Part shown: positions 27,656 to 36,720 of the stretch, one piece after another | Layout: the number at the start of each line of letters is the position of its first letter | Numbering within the stretch: the first letter of the stretch is position 1 | Assembly (NCBI GenBank): GCA_002323515.1 | Contig: DCQQ01000031.1 | Location: 1-60,591 of the forward strand | Direction: 5' to 3' | DNA length: 60,591 nt | DNA from: Balneolaceae bacterium UBA1514 | Lineage (GTDB): Bacteria; Bacteroidota; Rhodothermia; Balneolales; Balneolaceae | The notes under the pieces: generated by a model | What the model was told of the DNA's origin: nothing | The model's database searches: none | Seen by the model: only the letters and a program-made list of their open reading frames with translations | Made by a program: the position numbers and the translations under genes

Positions 27656-27687
27656 GTTGAATTTTCATTTTATATTGAAAGTTCAAC
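27656..27687 (+). promoter_or_regulatory. 12-bp-stem hairpin in front of menF
   Basis: GTTGAATTTTCA (27656-27667) pairs with TGAAAGTTCAAC (27676-27687) over 12 positions with a single G-U pair and an 8-nt TTTTATAT loop. It ends 25 nt before the menF ATG and is followed by an A/T-rich stretch without a clean U-run. It could be a leader hairpin or an operator for the men operon, or a weak terminator for the DUF4290-like gene. Confidence 0.5.
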
Positions 27688-27712
27688 AAAATAATAGGTT
27701 AATCTTTTTTCA

Positions 27713-29257
27713 ATGCCAAAAAATAGGTTCAACTGGCCAGCATTTAAAGCATTTTTACATACTGTATTAGACCAACATATCCACCATTCTGACGAGTATG
27801 AGTATGTAGCAATAAGTCTACCTGCACCTAAGCAGACAAATAATGATTTGACTAAACGTCTTGTCACCTCTAAGCCAACCTTTTATTTATCTCATCCAGC
27901 GGATTCATTCACGATTGTGGGACAAGGTGCTTTAGAACGAGTGAGTACAAGCGGCTGTGATAGGTTTCATAGAACTTCCGCTTTAGGCAAAAATCTATTT
28001 AACAGGGTTCATCATTTTAATTCACTAAGCAGACCATACCCTCTTCAATTACTTGGCGGGTTTTCTTTTTTTAATACCCTAAACAAAAATTCAGAATGGG
28101 CCGACTTTGAACCTTCTCTCTTTCATTTACCAGAATGGACCATTGTAAAAACCAAAGATGAGGCTACACTTAGTTTAATAGAACGTATTCATGATTTTGA
28201 CACGGTTGATAATCTTATAAATAAGTTTCAAGATAGATTGTATTCATGGACTAACAATAATCCATATCACTCCACATACTCCAATGGTAATGCAGAGCAG
28301 AATAAAAAACTATTATCTGCATTTTTACCCTCCAAAATTGATAGTTCATTTACCACTAATCCACAAACTTTAGATAATCGATCCGGCAATATCAGAGCAT
28401 TTACAGCATGGAAAAATATGGTCATAAAAGCAAAAAAAGCATTTGACACAAAGGAGTTAAAAAAAGTAGTTCTTGCTCGAAAAGTTACCCAATCACTATC
28501 GCAGAAACCCAAAGCAGCAGATGTAATTTCAAATCTTGAACAACAATACCCAGATTGTTTTGTTTTTTGCGTAAATCCAAAAGGTGGTTCTTATTTTATA
28601 GGGGCTACTCCAGAACGATTAGCCCGTTTTACACCTACCCAAGTTGAAACTGAAAGTTTAGCAGGTAGTTCAATGCGAGGCAAAACTTACGAGGAGGATG
28701 ATGATCTCGCAGGTAAACTTCTAAATTCTAAGAAAGACAGACTCGAGCATCAAATAGTTATAGAAGCCATTGAAGAAGATTTGGTACCATATTCAGAACG
28801 AATGGAACATTCTAGCTCACCACAAGTAAAAAAGCTACCTAACGTACAGCATCTTTATACACCGATTTCAGCTATATTCAAAAAAGGGGTTTCCCGAACA
28901 AACGTACTTAAAGATCTCCATCCAACCCCTGCAGTAGGTGGATTTCCTAGGGAGAAAGCACTTGAATTTATCGAAAAAGAAGAGTCTTTTACCAGAGGTT
29001 GGTATGCTTCCCCAATTGGGTGGATTAACTCACATGGGACAGGTGAATTCTACGTCGCCATTCGAAGTGGCTTAATTGAGAAAAATACGGCTCATTTTTA
29101 TGCAGGATGCGGTATAGTTGAAGATTCGGATCCGAAAAATGAATGGATGGAAACCGAACTCAAATTCAAACCTATGGTTGACGCAGTACGAATTGCAACG
29201 CGGGTACAAAAATCTCCTCCTTTGGAAAAACATTATGCAAAAGACCCTATCCTTTAG
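27713..29257 (+). CDS. menF: Isochorismate synthase
   Basis: 514 residues. MenF isomerises chorismate to isochorismate, the entry to menaquinone synthesis. The C-terminal chorismate-binding domain carries KKVVLARKV, GATPERLARF, ETESLAGSSMRG, HQIVIEAI, HLYTPISA, LHPTPAVGGFPRE, RGWYASPIGW and HFYAGCGIVEDSDP, all conserved in the MenF/EntC/TrpE family, with the PAVGG and GCGIV elements typical of isochorismate synthases. The N-terminal ~200 residues are divergent, as usual. Its 3' end overlaps menD by 23 nt. It is the first of four men genes in pathway order. Confidence 0.95.
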   Translation: MPKNRFNWPAFKAFLHTVLDQHIHHSDEYEYVAISLPAPKQTNNDLTKRLVTSKPTFYLSHPADSFTIVGQGALERVSTSGCDRFHRTSALGKNLFNRVHHFNSLSRPYPLQLLGGFSFFNTLNKNSEWADFEPSLFHLPEWTIVKTKDEATLSLIERIHDFDTVDNLINKFQDRLYSWTNNNPYHSTYSNGNAEQNKKLLSAFLPSKIDSSFTTNPQTLDNRSGNIRAFTAWKNMVIKAKKAFDTKELKKVVLARKVTQSLSQKPKAADVISNLEQQYPDCFVFCVNPKGGSYFIGATPERLARFTPTQVETESLAGSSMRGKTYEEDDDLAGKLLNSKKDRLEHQIVIEAIEEDLVPYSERMEHSSSPQVKKLPNVQHLYTPISAIFKKGVSRTNVLKDLHPTPAVGGFPREKALEFIEKEESFTRGWYASPIGWINSHGTGEFYVAIRSGLIEKNTAHFYAGCGIVEDSDPKNEWMETELKFKPMVDAVRIATRVQKSPPLEKHYAKDPIL

Positions 29258-31241
29258 TTGGGCCTCTGCGCTAATCAAGGAGTGTTACAACCAAGGCATA
29301 AAAGAGGCCGTTCTTTCTCCTGGTTCTCGAAATACCTCTCTTACGCTTGCACTTATTCATTTTCCCGGTATTCGGTGTGTTTCTGTTATCGATGAACGTT
29401 CAGCCGGTTTTGTGGCGCTCGGAATGTCTAAAGTATCAAAAAGACCTACACTTCTATGTTGTACATCCGGAACAGCTGGCGCGAATTATTACCCCGCTGT
29501 TATCGAAGCCTATCAATCCTCAATTCCACTGGTCGTCCTCACTGCCGATCGCCCAGCACTCCTCCAACAGGTTGGAGCATCACAAACTATACGACAGCAG
29601 CATCTATTTGGCGGGCATGTCTTAGATTTTATCCAATTACCAGAGGCGGAAACTCAAAACGGGAAAGAAAATCCATCGGATATCCAAGAAGATATGATAC
29701 GCGCATTACAGTTGGCCACCTCAGGGGGGCCTATTCATATAAATATTCCTTTCAATAAGCCCTTTGAGCCCACAAAGCGACAGTTTAACAAATATGTCAA
29801 GGACAGTAGAGCATTGGTTTTAGAAGCAGAAAAAGATTCTAATAAGCCCATATCGGACCTGACCTCTGATCGCCTAGTTCGACCTGAATTAGTAGGGCTA
29901 ACTACACTTTCCAGATTACATTCTACTACTGCTAAGCAGGAGCCTACTTTTAATACTAACCGCAAATATTTGAGCCAGGTCCTTGAAAAAGAAGCCACGC
30001 TATTACACCTTGATCAGGTACAGAATAGCTATACTGAAATGAAGAGGCCTTTGATAGTAATAGGCTCAGATCCTACCCCATTTCAATGGTTTAAACTCCT
30101 ACCTACTCTCGCAAATCATCCAAATGCCCGAATCATTTTAGAGGCAGGAGCTTCCTTGTATGGGTGGGATTTGAAAAATTCAAAGGTGATTAAAAGTAAA
30201 ATTATTTTAGGATGGGAAGCATTGCTATACCGTTTAAAGCATTCCAATTCTTCTCCATTTAACTCAATTGATGGAATTGTTCGTTTAGGAAAGGAAGTAG
30301 TAAACCCAGCCTTGGCTCGTTTTTTTTCGGAGCATAAGCACCTCACTCAGCTAAGATTCATTACGCATGAACCTTTTGAAGATGCAATAGCCAGTGAACC
30401 TTCTTTTATCACTCCAGAAGTGGCTTTTTCATGGGTTAACCTGCAAAAAAAACATACGCAAGATACAACTAAAGATTGGCATAGTGCATTTGATGAGCAA
30501 CATAAGCAACATTTGGAACTGTTAGCGAAACAATTCATCCATAATAAAAACGATACACTTACCGATGGAGCGGTCTTTTACCGGCTAAGTACCATTATCC
30601 CGGTATCAACACCCATTTTTTTGTCCAACTCCTTACCAGTCCGTGATCAAGCATTATTTGCTCCAATGTGGTCGGTTGACAACCCTTTGATAGCCCAGCG
30701 TGGCGCTGCAGGAATCGATGGGATTAGTTCTACTGCACTAGGAGTGTCGTTATCCACCCAGCTACCTATGGCTCTCATTACTGGTGATATTGCGTTTTTA
30801 TATGACATCAACGCTCTTTTATCCGCAAAGCTAATTACCCAACCTTTAGTAATTTTTATCATTAATAACGGAGGTGGAAGTATTTTCAGTAGCCTACCCG
30901 TTCAACAAGCAGCCCCGGAAAGCATGGAATGGTTTCTTACTCCGCAACAGGTATCCATTGAGCATCTTGCACAAGGCTATGGGCTGTCCTATACAAAAAT
31001 CACCCATTCTAAACAGCTATGGAAGACTAATTGGGCCGAACTAGTTAAGAACGTACTCCGGACAAATACTTTAATCAGTGAAAATAATAACTCTCGGGCT
31101 AAGCAGCTTAACGTAAGGAAGCCGGATAAACTCAACCCATCGCATACTACGTCAACTAATTCCGCTTCGAGTGTTCGCATTGTTGAGTTTATCACCAATA
31201 ACCAGGCATCCATTGCTGAACGCAATCAATTTAGGCAGTAA
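29235..31241 (+). CDS. menD: SEPHCHC synthase (menaquinone pathway)
   Basis: 668 residues from the ATG at 29235; a longer frame from 29118 lies within menF and is not part of MenD. The ThDP enzyme adds a succinic-semialdehyde unit from 2-oxoglutarate to isochorismate. VLSPGSRNTSLTLAL, the catalytic Glu in VIDERSAGF, CTSGTAGANYYPAVIEA, NRGAAGIDG-like QRGAAGIDGISSTALG, ITGDIAFLYDINALL and IFIINNGGGSIFSSLP mark the PYR and ThDP-binding domains. It is about 100 residues longer than E. coli MenD, with extra Ser/Thr/Lys-rich sequence around residues 185-265 and near the C-terminus. The start of menH follows its stop after 1 nt. Confidence 0.95.
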   Translation: MQKTLSFSWASALIKECYNQGIKEAVLSPGSRNTSLTLALIHFPGIRCVSVIDERSAGFVALGMSKVSKRPTLLCCTSGTAGANYYPAVIEAYQSSIPLVVLTADRPALLQQVGASQTIRQQHLFGGHVLDFIQLPEAETQNGKENPSDIQEDMIRALQLATSGGPIHINIPFNKPFEPTKRQFNKYVKDSRALVLEAEKDSNKPISDLTSDRLVRPELVGLTTLSRLHSTTAKQEPTFNTNRKYLSQVLEKEATLLHLDQVQNSYTEMKRPLIVIGSDPTPFQWFKLLPTLANHPNARIILEAGASLYGWDLKNSKVIKSKIILGWEALLYRLKHSNSSPFNSIDGIVRLGKEVVNPALARFFSEHKHLTQLRFITHEPFEDAIASEPSFITPEVAFSWVNLQKKHTQDTTKDWHSAFDEQHKQHLELLAKQFIHNKNDTLTDGAVFYRLSTIIPVSTPIFLSNSLPVRDQALFAPMWSVDNPLIAQRGAAGIDGISSTALGVSLSTQLPMALITGDIAFLYDINALLSAKLITQPLVIFIINNGGGSIFSSLPVQQAAPESMEWFLTPQQVSIEHLAQGYGLSYTKITHSKQLWKTNWAELVKNVLRTNTLISENNNSRAKQLNVRKPDKLNPSHTTSTNSASSVRIVEFITNNQASIAERNQFRQ

Positions 31242-31242
31242 T

Positions 31243-32061
31243 ATGAGAGGACAACATCAACAAGTACGTGGACTGCAATATTATTACCTAACGCAGGGTG
31301 ATGGACAAGAGGATGTGGTTTTTTTGCATGGTTTTTTAGGCTCTCATGCTATTTTCAATGAAGGTTTATCGGAGATTGATTTAGCGAGTACACATCGACT
31401 AATTTCAGTAGACTTGCTCGGACATGGATCTAGTGAGGGAGCTGAATTGCATTATCGATTCTCAGCAAAGGAACAAGTGGCTGACTTGGCTTATTTCATT
31501 CGTCATTATTGTCAAAAACCAGTGATTTTGGTAGGATATAGCATGGGGGCACGACTTGCGCTTTCTATAGCCACTCAGCATCCCAACTTGTGTAAAGGCT
31601 TAGTTCTTGAAAGTGGACATTTTGGAATTTCCTCAGAAACCGAGCGCCAAAGTAGGCAATGTCTGGATGCCCAACGAGCCGATAAAATAATGTTGGATTA
31701 CTCGTCTTTTTTGCGGTATTGGGAAAACATTTTACTATTTAATACGCCCCATGCTCGAGCGATTAATTCAGCCTATAAACAAATCCAACAGAATCAACAG
31801 CCCATCTGGATTGCCAATAGCTTGTTAGGATTTGGTGCAGGAACTATGCCATGTGTTGAAAATAGACTTACTAGCATTCGCTTGCCCGTACTGCTTTTAG
31901 TCGGGGAAGATGACTCAAAGTTTAAAGCAATAAACCAACGAATGCATCTAATGTTACCTTATTCTTATCTTAGCATTACAAAAGGAGCAGGTCACCGCGT
32001 TCACTGGGACAATCCTAAAACGTGGCGAAAAGAAATTAAATTGTTCATTTCCCAGTTATAA
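31243..32061 (+). CDS. menH: SHCHC synthase (alpha/beta-hydrolase)
   Basis: 272 residues from the ATG at 31243, one base after the menD stop; an upstream in-frame ATG lies inside menD. MenH eliminates pyruvate from SEPHCHC. The alpha/beta-hydrolase features are the HGFLGS oxyanion region, the DLLGHGSS loop, the nucleophile Ser100 in VGYSMGARLAL, the acid in LVGEDDSKF and His in GAGHRVHW. GYSMGARLAL is typical of MenH rather than of general hydrolases. Position between menD and menB supports the assignment. Confidence 0.92.
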   Translation: MRGQHQQVRGLQYYYLTQGDGQEDVVFLHGFLGSHAIFNEGLSEIDLASTHRLISVDLLGHGSSEGAELHYRFSAKEQVADLAYFIRHYCQKPVILVGYSMGARLALSIATQHPNLCKGLVLESGHFGISSETERQSRQCLDAQRADKIMLDYSSFLRYWENILLFNTPHARAINSAYKQIQQNQQPIWIANSLLGFGAGTMPCVENRLTSIRLPVLLLVGEDDSKFKAINQRMHLMLPYSYLSITKGAGHRVHWDNPKTWRKEIKLFISQL

Positions 32062-32086
32062 CAGACCCATCTAACTGGACATCCAA

Positions 32087-32092
32087 AAGGAG
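32087..32092 (+). promoter_or_regulatory. Clear Shine-Dalgarno sequence before menB
   Basis: AAGGAG ends 5 nt before the menB ATG. Most genes in this window lack a comparable site, as is usual in Bacteroidota-like genomes, so this one may make menB independently well translated. Confidence 0.6.
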
Positions 32093-32097
32093 TATTT

Positions 32098-32937
32098 ATG
32101 AGTACATGGACCCCTAAAAAAAAATTTGAAGATATAACCTATGCCACTAGAAATGGTGTGGCACGCATCGCCTTCAACAGACCCGAGGTTCGCAACGCCT
32201 TTCGTCCAAAAACCGTTTTTGAGTTGTATGAAGCACTGCTCGATGCAAAAGAAGATAACAAAATCGGAGTGGTTTTACTCTCAGGCGAAGGGCCCTCTGC
32301 AAAAGATGGTGGCTGGGCTTTTTGTTCTGGGGGTGATCAACGAGTGCGGGCAAAAACAGGTTACAAAGCTGAGGATGGGATTCCTAGATTGAACATATTA
32401 GAGGTTCAACGACTAATTCGATTTATGCCCAAGATAGTTATTGCTGTGGTACCAGGTTGGGCAGTAGGTGGTGGTCACAGTTTACATGTGACATGCGATC
32501 TAACCCTTGCTAGCCAAGAACATGCTATTTTTAAGCAAACCGATACCGATGTTGCAAGTTTTGATGGGGGCTTTGGCTCAGCCTATCTAGCCCGCCAAGT
32601 AGGGCAAAAAAGAGCTCGTGAAATTTTCTTCTTAGGCCGAAAATACTCTGCTCAAGAGGCTTTGGAGATGGGAATGGTCAATGCAGTGGTTACTCATGAT
32701 GAACTCGAAGAAACCGCTTACCAATGGGCACAAGAGATTCTTCAAAAAAGCCCAACAGCTACAAAAATGGTTAAATTCGCCTTTAACCTCATTGATGATG
32801 GCTTAGTTGGTCAACAAGTATTTGCCGGTGAGACGACTCGACTGGCGTATATGACCGATGAGGCGGAAGAAGGTAAGAACGCCTTTTTAGAAAAAAGGGC
32901 ACCGAATTGGGGAAAATTCAAGCGCTCACCTTCTTAA
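32098..32937 (+). CDS. menB: 1,4-dihydroxy-2-naphthoyl-CoA synthase
   Basis: 279 residues, crotonase fold. MenB closes the second ring of the menaquinone precursor from o-succinylbenzoyl-CoA. Diagnostic segments are NRPEVRNAFRPKT, the oxyanion-hole GWAFCSGGDQRVR, VPGWAVGGGHSLHV, TDVASFDGGFGSAYLARQVG and the late APNWGKFKRSP. It ends the men run. menC, menE and menA must lie elsewhere. It is convergent with dnaJ across only 29 bp, with no visible terminator. Confidence 0.97.
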   Translation: MSTWTPKKKFEDITYATRNGVARIAFNRPEVRNAFRPKTVFELYEALLDAKEDNKIGVVLLSGEGPSAKDGGWAFCSGGDQRVRAKTGYKAEDGIPRLNILEVQRLIRFMPKIVIAVVPGWAVGGGHSLHVTCDLTLASQEHAIFKQTDTDVASFDGGFGSAYLARQVGQKRAREIFFLGRKYSAQEALEMGMVNAVVTHDELEETAYQWAQEILQKSPTATKMVKFAFNLIDDGLVGQQVFAGETTRLAYMTDEAEEGKNAFLEKRAPNWGKFKRSPS

Positions 32938-32966
32938 GTCAGAATCTCACTCCCTGCTAGTGCAAT

Positions 32967-34142
32967 TTACCCACCAAACACATCTTTCATTTTCGAGAAG
33001 AATCCATTTTCTTCTTCGGTTTGGTTGGAGGAAGCAAAGTTATCGTTGCCTTGCAAGCTCTCAATAGCAGTACGCTCTTTTTCTGTTAGTTTCTTTGGGA
33101 TATACACATTTAACCTAACATACTGATCTCCTTCCCCCGAACCATTTAATCCGATGATCCCTTTGCCTCGCATACGTAGCAGCTTGCCAGGTTGTGTACC
33201 TTCTTCTATACGTAATTTAGCCTTACCCTTTAAGGTAGGCACTTCCACTTCCGCACCTAACACCGCTTGAGGTATGGTTAATGTGAGATCATAGTAAATA
33301 TTATTTCCATCTCGTTTGAAGTGCTCGTGTGAAGTTTCCTGAATGAGCACAATTAAATCACCCGCTGAGCCACCACGACGGCCAGCATTTCCCTGACCTC
33401 GAAGTGTTAAATAGTTACCATCAGATACACCAGAAGGTATGTTCACTTTGATGGTCTCTTCCCCATCGGTTCTTCCTTCACCCGAACAAGACGTACATTT
33501 ATTTCGGATAATCCGTCCTTCTCCCTGACAGGTTGGGCACGCTTGAACATTCACCATTTGCCCCAGCATGGTACGGGTAACTTGTCGAACTTCGCCAAGG
33601 CCATTACAGGTGCTACAGGTTTCAAAATCTGAATCACTAGCCGCGCCGGTTCCCGTACAAGTATTGCAAATAAGCTGTTTTTTTACTTTTAACTTTTTTT
33701 CAGCGCCAAAAGCTATTTCTTCTAAGCTAAGTGGTATACGAATTTTTAAATCTGAACCAGGGGTTCCTGGTTCTCTTCTACGACCACGAGAACGACCCCG
33801 TCCTCCTCCAGAAAATATATCTTCTCCAAAAAATCCACCTCCAAAAATATCCCCAAACCGGCTAAAGATATCCTCTACATCAAAATCCATATTGCCGCTA
33901 CCAAAACCACCTTGACCACCCATACCTGCATGGCCAAACTGATCATATTGCGCTTTTTTTTGAGGGTCTCGAAGTATCTCATAGGCCTCTGCAGCCTCCT
34001 TGAACTTTTTTTCAGCATCGGAATCCCCTTTGTTTCGATCAGGGTGATATTTCATTGCAAGCTTACGATAAGCTTTTTTCAGTTCGGCCTCGCTAACCCC
34101 TTTTGTGACTCCTAATACATCGTAATAATCGCGTTTAGACAT
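32967..34142 (-). CDS. dnaJ: Chaperone protein DnaJ
   Basis: 391 residues. DnaJ delivers unfolded proteins to DnaK and stimulates its ATPase. The J-domain has HPD at residues 33-35. A Gly/Phe-rich region follows (about 70-115), with an Arg/Gly-rich patch. Then come four zinc-binding CxxCxGxG repeats ([32 protein letters not shown]) and the C-terminal beta-sandwich domains. It is downstream of grpE by 30 nt in the same orientation, the usual chaperone pair; dnaK is not in the window. Confidence 0.98.
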   Translation of the reverse strand: MSKRDYYDVLGVTKGVSEAELKKAYRKLAMKYHPDRNKGDSDAEKKFKEAAEAYEILRDPQKKAQYDQFGHAGMGGQGGFGSGNMDFDVEDIFSRFGDIFGGGFFGEDIFSGGGRGRSRGRRREPGTPGSDLKIRIPLSLEEIAFGAEKKLKVKKQLICNTCTGTGAASDSDFETCSTCNGLGEVRQVTRTMLGQMVNVQACPTCQGEGRIIRNKCTSCSGEGRTDGEETIKVNIPSGVSDGNYLTLRGQGNAGRRGGSAGDLIVLIQETSHEHFKRDGNNIYYDLTLTIPQAVLGAEVEVPTLKGKAKLRIEEGTQPGKLLRMRGKGIIGLNGSGEGDQYVRLNVYIPKKLTEKERTAIESLQGNDNFASSNQTEEENGFFSKMKDVFGG

Positions 34143-34172
34143 GAATTTTTTATTTTTAGTTTAGGCTGGCTT

Positions 34173-34919
34173 TTATTCGCTAACAATGACTTTAGCATGC
34201 TTAATAACACGATTACCAAGTTTATAACCGGATTCAAGGACTTGCAAAACGGTGTTGCTTGATATTTCTGGATTATCTGTTGGTTGTCGTAACATTGCAT
34301 CATGTACATCTACATCGAAGGGCACTTGAGCCTGGTTGATTGGTACGACGCCGTAACGCTCAAACAACTCTTGGAATTTAGTGGCGACCATTTGCACACC
34401 TTGAAGAAAATTTTCATCGATTTCTGTGTTTGCAGAAGCTTCTAAGGTTCGTTTCATATCTTCTGCAATGGGTATAATATCTTGCAAGGCTTGAATACGA
34501 GCATCTTCAAATAAACCAATTCGCTCTTTTTGTACTCGCTTTCGTACATTCTCTAACTCGGCTGCCTTGCGGAGCAACGCATCTTTTGTATTCGCCAGAT
34601 CATGTTGCAACTGGGCTACTAAATCGAGTTCTTCTTCGGCCACTTCTTCCTCTAAAGCCTCATAGGGTTCAGCTTCTGCCCCATTCGGTGCAGTGGTTTG
34701 TTCCCCTTCACCGTTGGCTTGTTCATTCTGATTCTGTTGGATTACTTCGTTGCTATTTGCTTCGTTGCTAGTCTGTTCTTTTTTCTGGTTCATTTCCTTT
34801 TGAGTGGATTCTTTCACGTTTTGCTTACTGTATTTTTGCGTACTATCTTGCATTATATTTGGATTGTTTTCTCCGGCGAATAAATGTTCATCCAATGACT
34901 GCTCAGTGGTTTTTTCCAT
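34173..34919 (-). CDS. grpE: Nucleotide exchange factor GrpE
   Basis: 248 residues, longer than E. coli GrpE (197) because of an N-terminal ~85-residue tail rich in Asn, Gln, Glu and Thr that is probably disordered. After it come the long dimerising helix (LQHDLANTKDALLRKAAELENVRKRVQKER) and the C-terminal domain (PFDVDVHDAMLRQP, VLQVLESGYKLGNRVIKHAKVIVSE). GrpE releases ADP from DnaK. There is no hrcA upstream and no CIRCE-like TTAGCACTC repeat in the preceding gap. A later ATG (residue 23) could also serve as start. Confidence 0.95.
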   Translation of the reverse strand: MEKTTEQSLDEHLFAGENNPNIMQDSTQKYSKQNVKESTQKEMNQKKEQTSNEANSNEVIQQNQNEQANGEGEQTTAPNGAEAEPYEALEEEVAEEELDLVAQLQHDLANTKDALLRKAAELENVRKRVQKERIGLFEDARIQALQDIIPIAEDMKRTLEASANTEIDENFLQGVQMVATKFQELFERYGVVPINQAQVPFDVDVHDAMLRQPTDNPEISSNTVLQVLESGYKLGNRVIKHAKVIVSE

Positions 34920-34962
34920 GCCTGAATGAATCTATACGTTTGAATTTGTTTTAATCTTAAAA

Positions 34963-34979
34963 CGCAATTTGTATGCCAA
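34963..34979 (-). promoter_or_regulatory. Sigma-54-like -24/-12 element upstream of grpE
   Basis: Read on the minus strand, TTGGCATACAAATTGCG matches the sigma-54 pattern YTGGCACGnnnnTTGCW at 10 of 13 defined positions, with the required 10-bp spacing between GG and GC. Transcription would begin about 30 nt before the grpE ATG. The match includes variant bases at three positions and could be chance. Confidence 0.3.
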
Positions 34980-35045
34980 GCCGATTCAATTCTTTTAAAG
35001 TGACAAAGTTACCCTTTTCTAGATCTACTTACTGACAATTTTGGC

Positions 35046-35077
35046 AAAAAAAAGCCCCTTCATATTCGAAGGGGCTT
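35046..35077 (-). terminator. Intrinsic terminator after the SGNH lipoprotein gene
   Basis: A perfect 10-bp stem, AAGCCCCTTC (35052-35061) and GAAGGGGCTT (35068-35077), closes a 6-nt loop. On the minus strand it is followed by a run of T. It lies 37 bp after the end of the minus-strand SGNH gene and insulates grpE-dnaJ from it. Confidence 0.9.
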
Positions 35078-35114
35078 AAAATACATAGATTTACTTTAGC
35101 GTCTTAGCACAAAC

Positions 35115-36713
35115 TTAAAAAGGAGCATAAATTGGCTCAAATGCTAGCGGATCAACTGTAGGTATGGTTGCCCCATATTTGGCATTTAAAACATTGATTA
35201 TTTCGTTAGCTAACAATGCTTGGCCTCTGGGATTTGGATGAACAAAGTCAGTTGAGAAGACACTATTGTATAGTTCTGCTTGTGTTAATGAGAGTGGTAC
35301 AAGACTAATCCCACCTGACATAAAACCAAGTACTCCATCAGCTGCTTGTACCCCTGCATTCCCCATACCGATAGCGGCAGCAATTTGGGGTGATAACCCA
35401 AACAGATCAGCCATTATAGGATGTATGTCTACTAAATGTAAATTGTCGTTATTATTAACTGTAGCTGTTATAGCAGCATTGTACTGAGCAGCATGGTATA
35501 AGATATTACCTTGTTCTGCCGCAGTCAAAGTATATTGATCGGAGAGTGGCACTGACACGCCTGGAATACTCCCATCTTCTTGTGGTACACCAATTGTAAA
35601 TATTGCAGTCAATGGGAAAATATCAGCGGGAATACCTAATGATGCTACGCCAGGCGATGCTTGACGCCAACTGGCTATTCCCATAGCTGTTAAATCGGTT
35701 AATGATTCGTCCGTAATTACAGGAGCATTTGCTACATCAGCGGTGAATGTAATTTTTCTTATCGCAGCTTCCTCAGCAGTAATCGCACCAGCTAGAACTA
35801 CTTGATCTAATGCAGCATTGTATGCTCCATAAGCCGCCACACTATTTAAGAAAGCCGCTGTTGGAGTATCAATAGAACCCGCTGGGAGTAGGTTTACGCC
35901 ACCACTTAATTGAGTTGCCGCCTGAAAATATGGAAGTATGGTCCACGGCGCTATATTTAAGACTATTCCATGAGCCCCATTGGCTGTTAAAGCAGCTACT
36001 GATGCATTAATCGCCGCAGTAAATGTCGCAGGATCGGTCAATGCACCAGTATTGGTAGGATCATATCCATCTACAGACCCTCCACCTAATGCATACCCCA
36101 AAAGGTCATTCCCTCCAGGCCATAATGAGAAAAAAGTTGGACTACTTGCTACTGCATCACCTAATACGGTTGCTGTTGGTCCACTCATAAATGCACCAAA
36201 GAGAGGATTTGCTTGTCCGTATCCTGCTACACCCATGTCAATTGCTCTCATGCCAGGCACTGAGAAATTATGTATCGGTGAATTTGTATTTTGTTTTACC
36301 CCATCACCAACTGATGGAACCAGTGCGTCACCTAATGAACCTTGGCCTGTTGTTAAGAAAGCAAGAGCAGCGTTGAGATCTATAGCCGTTCTCCCAGTAC
36401 CCATAACCGTTACTATATTTGGATAATTATAAGTAATGGTTGCATCAATTTGTTGTAATTGTCTTGCTACAATAGTTGGATACGCATTTTCTTGTCCTTC
36501 TTTAAAAAAGCCACCATCTTGATATCCCGCAGTCATGGAAGCACCCAGCCAAACAAAGTTTGAAGCGTCTAGAGTTCCTAAGGTCAGGTTAGATTCCGTT
36601 GTATTTGACTCTATCCAATCACTAGTGAGTGTATCTTCTGAGCTACAATTAGCTAAAACAATAATAGCTAATGCTAGTGTCGCAATGTGTTTTAATGTCT
36701 TAATACTATTCAT
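35115..36713 (-). CDS. Secreted SGNH/GDSL hydrolase lipoprotein
   Basis: 532 residues. The lipoprotein signal ends in VLANC (Cys23). SGNH blocks are present in order: the nucleophile Ser59 in VWLGASMTAGY (block I, with GAS instead of GDS), a Gly block in AIDMGVAGYGQ, GGND near residue 200 (LWPGGNDLLGY), and DFVHPNPRGQ near residue 508 for the Asp/His pair. It is larger than typical SGNH esterases because of an Ala/Pro/Thr-rich insertion between blocks III and V. Such enzymes hydrolyse ester bonds in lipids or acetylated glycans. The gene follows the TonB receptor by 7 nt, so hydrolysis and uptake are probably coupled. Confidence 0.88.
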   Translation of the reverse strand: MNSIKTLKHIATLALAIIVLANCSSEDTLTSDWIESNTTESNLTLGTLDASNFVWLGASMTAGYQDGGFFKEGQENAYPTIVARQLQQIDATITYNYPNIVTVMGTGRTAIDLNAALAFLTTGQGSLGDALVPSVGDGVKQNTNSPIHNFSVPGMRAIDMGVAGYGQANPLFGAFMSGPTATVLGDAVASSPTFFSLWPGGNDLLGYALGGGSVDGYDPTNTGALTDPATFTAAINASVAALTANGAHGIVLNIAPWTILPYFQAATQLSGGVNLLPAGSIDTPTAAFLNSVAAYGAYNAALDQVVLAGAITAEEAAIRKITFTADVANAPVITDESLTDLTAMGIASWRQASPGVASLGIPADIFPLTAIFTIGVPQEDGSIPGVSVPLSDQYTLTAAEQGNILYHAAQYNAAITATVNNNDNLHLVDIHPIMADLFGLSPQIAAAIGMGNAGVQAADGVLGFMSGGISLVPLSLTQAELYNSVFSTDFVHPNPRGQALLANEIINVLNAKYGATIPTVDPLAFEPIYAPF

Positions 36714-36720
36714 GATATAA

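Noticed and set aside
29118..29234. N-terminal extension of MenD
   Set aside because: These codons lie within menF and do not match the MenD family, whose N-terminus starts at the ATG at 29235.
34920..35045. CIRCE element or hrcA upstream of grpE
   Set aside because: No TTAGCACTC/GAGTGCTAA repeat and no upstream regulator gene are present.
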